Assembly (NCBI GenBank): GCA_025924435.1
Contig: JAICIL010000024.1
Location: 1-23,616 of the forward strand
Origin: Chloroflexia bacterium
GTDB lineage: Bacteria > Chloroflexota > Chloroflexia > Thermomicrobiales > JALYUS01
Length of the DNA stretch: 23,616 nt
Reading direction: 5' to 3'
Under the pieces are notes generated by a model. It was not told the origin of the DNA. It made no database searches and worked only from the letters and a program-made list of their open reading frames with translations. Each line of letters opens with the position of its first letter. The stretch's first letter is position 1. The position numbers were made by a program, and so were the translations under genes. Of this stretch, positions 7,138 through 14,248 are shown piece after piece.

Positions 7138-7665
7138 ATGAGCGGCGAAACAAGCGCGGCGCAGCACGAGGCCCGCGCGGCGGCGGAAATCCCGTCTGTG
7201 CGCGTCGCGGTCGTCACGGTGAGCGACACGCGCACCGAGGAGACGGACGCGAGCGGTCGCTTATTGCGCGAATCGCTCGGTGCGGACGGCCACACCATCG
7301 CCTTCTCCCGCATCATCAAGGACGACGGCGAGGGCATCCACGCCGCCTTGAACGAGGCGACGAGCGACCCGGCATGCGACGCGATCATCTTCAACGGCGG
7401 CACCGGCATCGCCCGGCGGGACACGACCTTCGATGTCATTGATCGCGCGCTGGAGAAACGGCTCGTCGGTTTCGGCGAGATCTTCCGCGCGCTCAGTTAT
7501 CAGGAGATCGGCCCGGCGGCGATCATGTCCCGCGCGACGGCGGGGGTGTATCGCAATAAGATCGTCATCGCGATCCCCGGTTCGACGGCGGCGGTGCGGC
7601 TGGCGCTCGAAAAACTGATCCGCCCGCAACTACCGCACATGGTCTGGGAACTCATCCGTCAGTAG
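7138..7665 (+). CDS. moaB: Molybdenum cofactor biosynthesis protein MoaB
   Basis: This 175-residue protein is of the MogA/MoaB type that adenylylates molybdopterin before metal insertion. The family motifs are visible: VTVSDTRTEETDASG at the N-terminus, the nucleotide-binding loop FNGGTGIARRDTT, the LSYQEIGPAAIMSRATAGV segment and the PGSTAAVRLALE loop. The N-terminal 20 residues are a low-complexity extension. The start at ATG 7138 lies 3 nt downstream of the miaB stop, implying translational coupling. moaC is encoded 1.6 kb away on the other strand, so the cofactor genes are loosely clustered. A MITE-like repeat begins 9 bp after the stop. Confidence 0.9.
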   Translation: MSGETSAAQHEARAAAEIPSVRVAVVTVSDTRTEETDASGRLLRESLGADGHTIAFSRIIKDDGEGIHAALNEATSDPACDAIIFNGGTGIARRDTTFDVIDRALEKRLVGFGEIFRALSYQEIGPAAIMSRATAGVYRNKIVIAIPGSTAAVRLALEKLIRPQLPHMVWELIRQ

Positions 7666-7673
7666 GAAAGCAG

Positions 7674-7828
7674 TTGAACCGCAGAGACGTTGAGGACGCG
7701 GAGGGGCACAGAGAGGGGACTTGTAAGAGATCCGTGGAAGCAATGAAGGCGCAGAGGGGGATGTAGTTCTGCTCCCATCTCTCTTTCTTCTCCGCGATCT
7801 CTGCGTCCTCTGCGTCTCTGCGGTTCAA
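7674..7828. mobile_element. MITE-like palindromic element, 155 bp
   Basis: The ends are inverted: TTGAACCGCAGAGACG at 7674-7689 is the exact reverse complement of CGTCTCTGCGGTTCAA at 7813-7828. The similarity continues inward (GAGGACGCGGAG on the left, the complement of CTCTGCGTCC and CTCCGCG on the right) for about 35-40 bp per arm with gaps. The arms carry internal direct repeats of GCAGAG. No coding frame is present. Elements with this CCGCAGAGACGCAGAG core are scattered in many bacterial genomes. It fills the gap between moaB and the TPR gene. Confidence 0.8.
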
Positions 7829-7863
7829 TCGGTTTGATTATCGTATCAGGAGGCAGCACGCGC

Positions 7864-8730
7864 ATGGGAGATACCCCGAATCGGGCACAAGGCAAGCGGC
7901 GACTCGTCGAGCGGGCGCTGGAATTGGCGGGCGAGGGCCGCTGGGAGGAATCGGAGCAGGTGAACCGCGACATCCTCGCGCGCTTCCCGCGCGACTTCGA
8001 GGCGATGAACCGCCTCGGCAAGGCCTTCGCGGAGCAGCACCGCTACAGCGAGGCGCGGGACACCTATCAGCAGGTGTTGGAGATCGAGCCGACGAATACC
8101 ATCGCGCGCAAGAACGTCGCGCGGATGGAACTCCTCAGCACGCAGCCCGCCGACACGAACGGCGCGGCGCAGGAGGCGCGGCCGCAGGCGCGGCAAGCGA
8201 TGTTCATCGAGGAGCCGGGCCAGTCCGCGATGCTGATCGTCGAGAGTGCCGTCGCCCAGACGACGCTCTCCAAACTGATCTCCGGCGACCATCTCGAACT
8301 GCGCGCGCAGGGCGAATCGGTCGGTGTCTACAACTGGGAGGGCGAATTCATCGGCTTCCTCCCGCCGCGCGTCGGCCACCGGCTGTCGGCGATGATGGCG
8401 AACGGCAATCAGTATCAGGCGGCGGTGGCGGCGGTCCTCGACGGCGCGCTCCGCATCGTCGTCCGCGAGACGTTCCGCAGCCCGGAGAATAGCGGCCGCC
8501 TCTCCTTCCCGACGAGCGGCAAGCCCGCAAACATCCCGCGCGCCTACACGCGCGACGTCCGCCGCCCGACCCTCGAACCGGGGTTGTATGACGATGATAC
8601 GGACGACGACGAGGTTGACGACGACGAAGAGGAGGAGTTGGAGCCGGATGCCGAGGAGAATGAGATCGTCGAGGATGAGGAACTGATTGACGAATCTCGC
8701 CGCCCGCAGGACGAGGACGAACTCGGGTAA
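7864..8730 (+). CDS. TPR protein with HIRAN-like region and acidic tail
   Basis: This 288-residue soluble protein has three parts. Residues about 10-95 form TPR-type helix pairs (ALELAGEGRWEESEQVNRDIL and AFAEQHRYSEARDTYQQVLE). Residues about 140-215 form a small beta-rich domain (LISGDHLELRAQGESVGVYN, GEFIGFLPPRVGHRLSAMM, YQAAVAAV..ALRIVVRET), whose order recalls HIRAN domains. The last 55 residues are an extremely acidic, low-complexity tail. TPRs usually mediate protein contacts and HIRAN-like folds bind DNA ends, but no function is established. AGGAGG at 7848-7853, 10 nt before ATG 7864, fixes the start. An intrinsic terminator follows. The HIRAN assignment is by eye only. Confidence 0.75.
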   Translation: MGDTPNRAQGKRRLVERALELAGEGRWEESEQVNRDILARFPRDFEAMNRLGKAFAEQHRYSEARDTYQQVLEIEPTNTIARKNVARMELLSTQPADTNGAAQEARPQARQAMFIEEPGQSAMLIVESAVAQTTLSKLISGDHLELRAQGESVGVYNWEGEFIGFLPPRVGHRLSAMMANGNQYQAAVAAVLDGALRIVVRETFRSPENSGRLSFPTSGKPANIPRAYTRDVRRPTLEPGLYDDDTDDDEVDDDEEEELEPDAEENEIVEDEELIDESRRPQDEDELG

Positions 8731-8747
8731 CGCGACGCCGTACAACG

Positions 8748-8787
8748 AGCGGGGGCGGTCTGATATGACCGCCCCGCTTTTTTCTTT
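8748..8787 (+). terminator. Intrinsic terminator of the TPR gene
   Basis: AGCGGGGGCGGTC and GACCGCCCCGC form a GC-rich stem (one bulged G) around a TGATAT loop. TTTTTTCTTTT follows. It starts 17 nt after the TPR stop codon and is oriented for the plus strand. Confidence 0.9.
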
Positions 8788-8808
8788 TGCGCGATGGCCG
8801 CCAGAAGA

Positions 8809-9204
8809 TCAGCGCAAGAAGAACCAGAGCACCACGTAGATGGCGACGAGCACGGCCGCGACGAGGAGGAGGCGGATGAGGTCGTGTCGGTGGTATTCCA
8901 TCTCCGTGCGGACGGAGAACTCCGGCATCGGATAGGCGCCGATGTTGCGCTCCGCGCCCGCGCGCACACCGGAGCGGCTCGCATTGCGCGCGGCCCGCGC
9001 GCTGCGCGGAGCGGTCGCCGCCCGGCCACTGTCGGGCATGCCATCCACATCTTCGCCGCGCGCGAATGCCGTGGCCCGCGCCGCGCTCGCCGCGCGCGCC
9101 TCCATCGCCTTCAGTTGCGCGCGGCTCGGCGTCGGTGTGGGCTTTTTCGCGCTGCCCACCTTGCCGGGAGCCTTATTCGGTGCTTTCGGTGTGCGTGCCG
9201 CCAT
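8809..9204 (-). CDS. Small hypothetical protein with a C-terminal membrane anchor
   Basis: This 131-residue protein is Ala/Pro/Lys/Arg-rich and probably disordered over residues 1-85. A short conserved-looking segment (EFSVRTEMEYHRHDLIRLLL) then leads into one hydrophobic helix ending at the last residues (LLLVAAVLVAIYVVLWFFLR). This is a tail-anchor topology with the body in the cytoplasm. No function can be assigned. The ATG at 9204 has a purine-rich GGGGATGAGG upstream, and a promoter candidate lies at 9252-9281. It is convergent with the TPR gene. Confidence 0.7.
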   Translation of the reverse strand: MAARTPKAPNKAPGKVGSAKKPTPTPSRAQLKAMEARAASAARATAFARGEDVDGMPDSGRAATAPRSARAARNASRSGVRAGAERNIGAYPMPEFSVRTEMEYHRHDLIRLLLVAAVLVAIYVVLWFFLR

Positions 9205-9251
9205 GCCTCATCCCCGCTCCGTCAATCACGACGCATTGCCGTGCGTTCGCC

Positions 9252-9281
9252 AGTATAGGGGCAAACGGCCTCATGGCGCAA
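9252..9281 (-). promoter_or_regulatory. Promoter candidate for the tail-anchored protein gene
   Basis: On the minus strand TTGCGC (9276-9281) and TATACT (9252-9257) are 18 bp apart. They lie between the moaC stop and this gene and predict a leader of about 40 nt. Confidence 0.5.
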
Positions 9282-9301
9282 GATGATCGCCGTTACTTCC
9301 A

Positions 9302-9802
9302 TTATTCACGTACCCGCTCATCCGGGTGGACGAAGTCGCCGCTCTTGCCGCCGCGCTTCTCGGCGAGCCGCACGTCCGTGATCGTCATGCCCCGGTCAAC
9401 CGCCTTGACCATGTCGTAGACGGTCAGCGCCGCCGCGCTGATCGCCGTGAGCGCCTCCATCTCCACGCCCGTCTTGCCATAGGTCCGCACGGTTGCGGTG
9501 ATGTGCAGCGCGCTCGCCGTTTCGTCCGGCGCGAAGGCGACTTCGATGCCGGTGAGCAGGAGCGGGTGGCACATCGGGATCAGTTCGTGCGCCCGCTTCG
9601 CCGCCATGATCCCGGCGACCTGCGCGACCGCGAGCACGTCCCCCTTCTTCGCCCGCCCCTCCAGGATCAGCCGCAGCGTCTCGGGCTGCATCGCCACGGT
9701 TCCGCGCGCCACGGCGACGCGCTCCGTCTCCGCCTTCGCGCCGACATCCACCATGCGCGCCCGGCCACTCGCGTCGAAATGGGTTAACCGCCGTTCGTCC
9801 AT
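9302..9802 (-). CDS. moaC: Cyclic pyranopterin monophosphate synthase MoaC
   Basis: This 166-residue protein is full length for MoaC, which converts the MoaA product (3',8-cyclo-7,8-dihydroGTP) to cyclic pyranopterin monophosphate. It begins with the typical [25 protein letters not shown]. It contains [19 protein letters not shown], then [26 protein letters not shown] and [15 protein letters not shown], which hold the conserved active-site lysines and acidic residues. ATG 9802 is preferred over an ATG 9 nt upstream because the protein then begins at the usual position. There is no good Shine-Dalgarno, but a -10 hexamer ends exactly 7 nt before this ATG, consistent with a leaderless message. 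Confidence 0.93.
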   Translation of the reverse strand: MDERRLTHFDASGRARMVDVGAKAETERVAVARGTVAMQPETLRLILEGRAKKGDVLAVAQVAGIMAAKRAHELIPMCHPLLLTGIEVAFAPDETASALHITATVRTYGKTGVEMEALTAISAAALTVYDMVKAVDRGMTITDVRLAEKRGGKSGDFVHPDERVRE

Positions 9803-9809
9803 GCATCCC

Positions 9810-9838
9810 ATTGTATGGCTTGGCCGCTCTATCGTCCA
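9810..9838 (-). promoter_or_regulatory. moaC promoter, predicted leaderless start
   Basis: On the minus strand TGGACG (9833-9838) and TACAAT (9810-9815) are 17 bp apart. The A of the moaC ATG is 8 nt from the -10 edge, where transcription should begin. Confidence 0.6.
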
Positions 9839-9845
9839 TTGCGAT

Positions 9846-9874
9846 ATGACATTCGCGACCGCGGATGCTACGAT
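9846..9874 (+). promoter_or_regulatory. Promoter candidate for the CPBP-like membrane protein gene
   Basis: ATGACA (9846-9851) and TACGAT (9869-9874) are separated by 17 bp. This sits divergently, only 7 bp from the moaC -35. It predicts a leader of about 30 nt containing AAAGGAG before TTG 9911. Confidence 0.55.
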
Positions 9875-9910
9875 GGGACGCTGAAACAACCGCACGCAAA
9901 GGAGCATCCG

Positions 9911-10987
9911 TTGTCGTCCCGCCGCAATCGTGCCAAAGCCGACGCCACGCGCACCCCGCTCGCCGATCTCGCGCCATCGCTGTCAGCGCGCCCCGATGCG
10001 GCGCCGGTTGATGAACCGGATCTGGCGTCCGAGCCGGACGACGATATGCTTCCGGAGTCGAGCGCGACGATGCCCGCCCCGCCGCCGCAAACGGATACCG
10101 CGCCCGCCAATGTGCGCTCCCGCCCCGGCGCCCGCAAGATCGGCGACCGCGCCCGCGTGCCCGCCGTGCCGCGCACGATCGCGGAGATGCAGGCCGGGGC
10201 ATACCAGACGAACACGGTCGAGACCGACGCCCTCGAAGCGGAGGAGCGCGCGGCGACAGAGCCGGAGCCGACGCCCCTCTTTGTCAGCCGCCGGACATTG
10301 CTCGTCACCACGGTCGTGCCATACGCGATCCTCGCGCTCATCCCCGCGCTCCTCGACCTCGTCTGCCGCGCCGCCGGCATCTCCGGCACGGTACGGCTGA
10401 TCAGCGATTTCATCGCGACCGCGACGTGCGGCCTCGTCGCGCTCGGCCTCCTGTTGCGCAACTGGCGCGTCGCCTTCCACGATGTGCCAACCGAACTCCA
10501 CCCGATCACCATTCTCGCGCTCTGGGAGCAGCGGGCGAGCGGCGCGCGGCGCGACGGTTGGGTGACGGGCGCGCTGGCGATCATCGCCGGTTTCGTGGTG
10601 ATGCTCTGCCTCTCGCTGCTGCTCACCGTGATCGCGCGGGGGGTATCCGCCGTCTATGCGATCCCATATCTCCTCATCCTGCTCTTCGCCAAGGCGGTCG
10701 GCGCCGTGCTCTTCGTCGGCTATCTCCAGCGCGGGGTCCTCACCTTCCAGTCCGCGACCAGGGCGACCTTCACCACCGGCGTGCTCTACGGCGTCGCCCT
10801 GGCGATCTGGAACGCCTTCACCATCCTGGCGAGCAATGTCGCGCACCCGCTCAATCTCATCCTCACCTACGCGCTGATCAGCCTCGCGGTCGCCATTGCG
10901 GTCGCATGGATCCGGCTCCGCTCCGGTTCCCTGATCGCCGCCGTCGCATTCCAGTTACTCCTCCTCCTGCTCGGCATCGCGGTGTAG
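9911..10987 (+). CDS. Multi-pass membrane protein with a CPBP-like C-terminal half lacking catalytic residues
   Basis: This 358-residue protein has a long disordered, Pro/Ala/Glu-rich cytoplasmic N-terminus (about residues 1-130). Some seven or eight hydrophobic helices follow. The arrangement of the last helices ([32 protein letters not shown], then [20 protein letters not shown]) parallels the CPBP/ABI intramembrane protease fold. There the corresponding positions read EExxFRG, a histidine, and G(S/T)L....H..N. Here the paired Glu and the His residues are replaced (GYLQRG, IWN, AFQLL), so any such protein would be catalytically dead. TTG 9911 is the start because AAAGGAG (9897-9903) lies 7 nt upstream; the open frame from 9815 overlaps the promoter. 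Function unknown; the CPBP link is a by-eye inference. Confidence 0.7.
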   Translation: MSSRRNRAKADATRTPLADLAPSLSARPDAAPVDEPDLASEPDDDMLPESSATMPAPPPQTDTAPANVRSRPGARKIGDRARVPAVPRTIAEMQAGAYQTNTVETDALEAEERAATEPEPTPLFVSRRTLLVTTVVPYAILALIPALLDLVCRAAGISGTVRLISDFIATATCGLVALGLLLRNWRVAFHDVPTELHPITILALWEQRASGARRDGWVTGALAIIAGFVVMLCLSLLLTVIARGVSAVYAIPYLLILLFAKAVGAVLFVGYLQRGVLTFQSATRATFTTGVLYGVALAIWNAFTILASNVAHPLNLILTYALISLAVAIAVAWIRLRSGSLIAAVAFQLLLLLLGIAV

Positions 10988-10991
10988 ACGA

Positions 10992-11113
10992 CCTCACCCC
11001 CTTCCCGCGTCGGGAAGGGGGGTGAGCCTCCGTGAGATCACGGCGCGAAAGCGAACGCCTCGATAGTGCGGAGCGTCACCCCTTCCCTCGGAGGGAAGGG
11101 GCCGGGGGTTAGG
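10992..11113 (+). repeat. Two-hairpin intergenic repeat, copy A (122 bp)
   Basis: It starts CCTCACCCCC and ends GGGGGTTAGG, which are imperfect inverted ends. Hairpin 1 is CTCACCCCCTTCCCG with CGGGAAGGGGGGTGAG; hairpin 2 is CCCCTTCCC-TCGGA-GGGAAGGGG. The spacer holds GCCTCCGTGAGATC and TAGTGCGGAGCGTCACC, which are shared with copies B and C. It begins 4 bp after the stop of the CPBP-like gene. Confidence 0.85.
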
Positions 11114-11142
11114 ACGAATCCCTGTACGTACTTGACGTGTTC

Positions 11143-11165
11143 GCGGCACTGCCGCACACTGCGGC
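11143..11165 (+). promoter_or_regulatory. Overlapping alternative hairpins upstream of the glucoamylase gene
   Basis: GCGGC-ACT-GCCGC and GCCGC-ACACT-GCGGC share the central GCCGC arm (11151-11155), so only one can form. They lie about 40-60 nt before the ATG. No clear promoter was found to show that they are transcribed. Confidence 0.3.
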
Positions 11166-11205
11166 GAATACTTGTGGTAGGAACTGTAGAAAGGGTATTC
11201 CGCTC

Positions 11206-13212
11206 ATGCCGCGCGACTTGCCGATCGGGAATGGTGGGCTGCTCATCGGTTTCGACCTCTCGTATGAGATCCGCGATATCTACTATCCGAACGTCGGGCA
11301 GGAAAATCACACGATGGGCTATCCGTGCCGCACCGGCATCTGGGTGGACGGCCAGTTCGCCTGGTTCGCGGACCGGGAGTGGCAGCGCCGGATGGAGTAC
11401 GGCAAGGACACACTCGTCACCGAGGTGACGATGCGTCACCCCCGCCTCGATGTCACCCTCTTCTGTCAGGACACCGTGGATTTCAACCGCCCGCTGCTCA
11501 TCCGCCGTCTCCATGTCACGAATCATGCCGACCGGGCGCGCGAGGTGCGGCTCTTCTTCCATTATGATTTCCACATCTCCGGCAACGGGGTCGGCGATAC
11601 CGTCTATTTCGACCCGATCACCGACGCGCTCATCTTCTACAAGGACGACCGCTACTTCCTCGCCGGCGGCACGGCGAACGGCATCCCCGGCATCACATCG
11701 TGGGCGACGGGTGTCAAGGAGTTGCGCGGCGCGGAGGGGACGTGGCGCGACGCCGAGGACGGCGTGCTCGGCCGCAACATGATCGCGCAGGGGGCGATTG
11801 ACGGCACGATCGCGCTCCATCACCGCGGCCTCCCCGCCAACGGGAGCGCCGTTTTCCTCCACTGGCTGATCGCGGGCACATCGTACGAGGACGTGGACGC
11901 GCTGAATGACGAGACCGTGCGCCGCGGTCCGGAAACCTTCCTCAAACGGACGCGGGATTTCTGGCGCTCCTGGGTGAACAAGGACGACACGGATTTCGGC
12001 AATCTGCCCGAACGCCTGCAACGCCTCTACAAACGGTCGCTGCTCACGATCCGCACACAGACGGACGAGGGCGGCGCGATCGTCGCGGCGAACGACTCCG
12101 ACATCACGAAGGATTCCGCCGACACCTATTCCTACGTCTGGCCGCGCGATGGCGCGCTCGTCAGCATGGCGCTCGACAGCGCGGGCTACAGCCACCTCTC
12201 GCGCCGCTTCTACGAGTTCGCGCAGCGCATCCTGGAGAAGAACGGCTACTTCCTGCACAAATACACGCCGCGCGGCCGCCTCGCCTCCTCGTGGCACCCG
12301 TGGGCCGATCCCGGCGGGCGGACGCAACTGCCGATCCAGGAAGACAGCACGGGCCTCGTCATCGCCGGTCTCTGGCACCATTACCGCAAGGCGCGCGACC
12401 TCGAATACGTCGCGACGATGTACCGGGGCCTCATCAAGACGGCGGCGGACTTCCTGCTCGCGTATCGCGACCCCAGGACCGGCCTGCCCCAGCCGTCGTA
12501 CGACCTCTGGGAGGAGCGGTACGGCGTCACCGCCTTCGGCGTCTCGACCGTCTGGGCCGGGTTGCACGCGGCGGCAAACTTCACCGACCTCTTCAACGAG
12601 CGCGATCTCTCGCTGACCTACCGCGCCGCCGCCGACGAGATGAAGGCGGGTGTGCTGGAGCACATGCTCGACCCGGATCGCGGGCGATTCGTGCGGATGA
12701 TCGCGGTGGATCCGAGTGGCGAACCGCGCCGGGACACGACGCTCGACGCGAGCCAGGCGGCCTTCTTCGTCTTTGGGATGTTCGCATCGGACGACCCGGC
12801 GATGGCGGCGACGATGCGGGCGATCGAGGAGCAACTCTGGGTGAAGACGCCGATCGGCGGCGTCGCGCGGTACTACGACGACTATTATCACCAGGTGCGG
12901 CATGACGCCGACACCGTGCCGGGCAATCCGTGGTTCGTCAGCACACTCTGGCTCGCCGAGTGGTACATCGCCTCCGCCCGCACGATGGACGATCTCGAAC
13001 GCCCGCTGCAACTCCTCAATTGGGTTGCGGATCATGCCCTCGCCAGCGGTGTCCTCGCCGAGCAGTTGCACCCGGAGACGGGCGCGCCCCTCTCCGTCTC
13101 GCCACTGACCTGGAGCCACGCCGCCTTTGTGGAGACGATCTGCCGCTACATGGCGTGCGAGCGCATCCTCCGCGAGCGCGAACGCATCAACCTCGGCATC
13201 GCGTGGGCGTGA
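11206..13212 (+). CDS. Glycoside hydrolase family 15 protein (glucoamylase/glucodextranase-like)
   Basis: This 668-residue protein has the two-domain layout of prokaryotic GH15 enzymes. There is an N-terminal beta-sandwich (about 1-260, starting GNGGLLIGFDLSYEIRDIYYP) and an (alpha/alpha)6 catalytic barrel. Key segments are SYVWPRDG (309-316), the general acid in SYDLWEERYG (Glu436/Glu437) and the general base Glu619 in LAEQLHPETG. These enzymes release glucose from alpha-glucan ends by inversion. There is no signal peptide, so it should act on intracellular glycogen, trehalose or maltodextrins; the exact substrate cannot be read from sequence. ATG 11206 begins at the conserved start, with AAAGGG upstream. 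It is preceded by repeat copy A and followed by a heptamer-repeat cluster. Confidence 0.9.
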   Translation: MPRDLPIGNGGLLIGFDLSYEIRDIYYPNVGQENHTMGYPCRTGIWVDGQFAWFADREWQRRMEYGKDTLVTEVTMRHPRLDVTLFCQDTVDFNRPLLIRRLHVTNHADRAREVRLFFHYDFHISGNGVGDTVYFDPITDALIFYKDDRYFLAGGTANGIPGITSWATGVKELRGAEGTWRDAEDGVLGRNMIAQGAIDGTIALHHRGLPANGSAVFLHWLIAGTSYEDVDALNDETVRRGPETFLKRTRDFWRSWVNKDDTDFGNLPERLQRLYKRSLLTIRTQTDEGGAIVAANDSDITKDSADTYSYVWPRDGALVSMALDSAGYSHLSRRFYEFAQRILEKNGYFLHKYTPRGRLASSWHPWADPGGRTQLPIQEDSTGLVIAGLWHHYRKARDLEYVATMYRGLIKTAADFLLAYRDPRTGLPQPSYDLWEERYGVTAFGVSTVWAGLHAAANFTDLFNERDLSLTYRAAADEMKAGVLEHMLDPDRGRFVRMIAVDPSGEPRRDTTLDASQAAFFVFGMFASDDPAMAATMRAIEEQLWVKTPIGGVARYYDDYYHQVRHDADTVPGNPWFVSTLWLAEWYIASARTMDDLERPLQLLNWVADHALASGVLAEQLHPETGAPLSVSPLTWSHAAFVETICRYMACERILRERERINLGIAWA

Positions 13213-13218
13213 GACGGA

Positions 13219-13306
13219 GTGAGCAGTGAGCAGTGGGTAGTGGGCAGTGAGCAGTAAACGAAGCGTCTCGTGTCCCCCTGCCCACTATTCTCTGCCCACT
13301 GCCCAC
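13219..13306. repeat. Heptamer repeat cluster forming a long imperfect inverted repeat
   Basis: Variants of the heptamer GAGCAGT / GGGCAGT / GGGTAGT run in tandem at 13219-13255. The complementary ACTGCCC-type units occur at 13278-13306, about 23 bp away, so the two halves can fold back. Similar heptamer repeats are known from cyanobacteria and Chloroflexota. It lies between the glucoamylase stop and the ribosome-binding site of the serine hydrolase. Confidence 0.8.
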
Positions 13307-13328
13307 GTGCGACGAAAAGGAGCGCCCC

Positions 13329-14234
13329 ATGACGCAACTGACGAATGTGGAAGAGCAAATCCGCACATTGATCTCGGTGATCACGGGCGAGGGGGTGGAG
13401 GTCGGCGTCTACGCGCGGCATTTCGGGTCCGGGCGGGAGATCGGGGTGAATGCGGAGCGGCGCTTCCCGACCGCCAGCACGGTCAAGGTGCCGCTCCTCT
13501 TCGCGCTCTACCGGAAAGCGGCGGCGGGCGAGATAGATCTCCAGCGGCGCATCCCGCTCGAAGTTACCCACCGCACGGCGGGGTCGGGCGTCCTGCAGGA
13601 CCTCGATGCCGGCCTCCAGCCAACCGTGCGCGATCTCGCCACGCTGATGATCACCGTCTCGGATAATCAGGCGACCGATATGCTCTATCATCTGCTCGGC
13701 GGCGCGTACATCCAGCGGGTGGCGACGGAGATCGGCATGGCCGAGACCCGCATTCCTCGGACAATCCGCGCGCTGCTCTACGACATGGTCGGCATGGACG
13801 AGCGCAACCCGGCACATACCTACGAGATGAACCGCGAACTCCTCCGCACCGGCGCGCGGAACGCGAGCGGCTGGTCGCTCGGCATCGGCGACAACAACGA
13901 CGTCAGCACGCCGCGCGATATGGTAACGCTCCTGGCGCGCATCTATCGGGGCGAAGACCCCTCCCGCGCGGCGTGCGACGCGATGGTGGACATCCTCAAG
14001 CGGCAGAAGTTCAACACGATCCTACCCCTCCTCCTCCCGGCGGAGGTCGAGATCGCGCACAAGACGGGTAGCCTGCACGGCGTCCGCAACGATGTCGGCA
14101 TCGTCTACGCCCCCGAGGAATCGGGCGGTCCGTACGCCGTCGCCGTCATGTCGCGCAATATGGCCGACCCTATCGCGGGCGCGCGCGTCCTCGCGGACAT
14201 CTCCCGCGCCGTCTGGGACGCCTTCACCGCTTAG
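13329..14234 (+). CDS. Class A beta-lactamase-like serine hydrolase, no signal peptide
   Basis: This 301-residue protein has the class-A penicilloyl-hydrolase motifs in order. They are STVK (Ser50 nucleophile, Lys53), SDN (111-113), NDVSTPRDM (matching the RDTTTP region) and HKTGS (Lys245-Thr246-Gly247-Ser248). The omega-loop glutamate motif ExxLN, needed for deacylation in true class A enzymes, is not visible; that region reads DERNPAHTYEMNREL. No N-terminal signal or lipobox exists, unlike secreted beta-lactamases. It is therefore more safely called a beta-lactamase-family serine hydrolase of unknown substrate than a resistance gene. AAAAGGAG 7 nt before ATG 13329 fixes the start. The alpha/beta hydrolase gene starts 14 nt downstream and is probably cotranscribed. 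Confidence 0.85.
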   Translation: MTQLTNVEEQIRTLISVITGEGVEVGVYARHFGSGREIGVNAERRFPTASTVKVPLLFALYRKAAAGEIDLQRRIPLEVTHRTAGSGVLQDLDAGLQPTVRDLATLMITVSDNQATDMLYHLLGGAYIQRVATEIGMAETRIPRTIRALLYDMVGMDERNPAHTYEMNRELLRTGARNASGWSLGIGDNNDVSTPRDMVTLLARIYRGEDPSRAACDAMVDILKRQKFNTILPLLLPAEVEIAHKTGSLHGVRNDVGIVYAPEESGGPYAVAVMSRNMADPIAGARVLADISRAVWDAFTA

Positions 14235-14248
14235 TTCGGGAGGGGGCG

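Noticed and set aside
11038..13119. 693-residue minus-strand open frame opposite the GH15 gene
   Set aside because: It is an antisense shadow of a gene with intact catalytic motifs, caused by high GC at third positions.
13219..13306. Possible CRISPR array
   Set aside because: The 7-bp units have no unique spacers, and the two halves are inverted rather than direct repeats.
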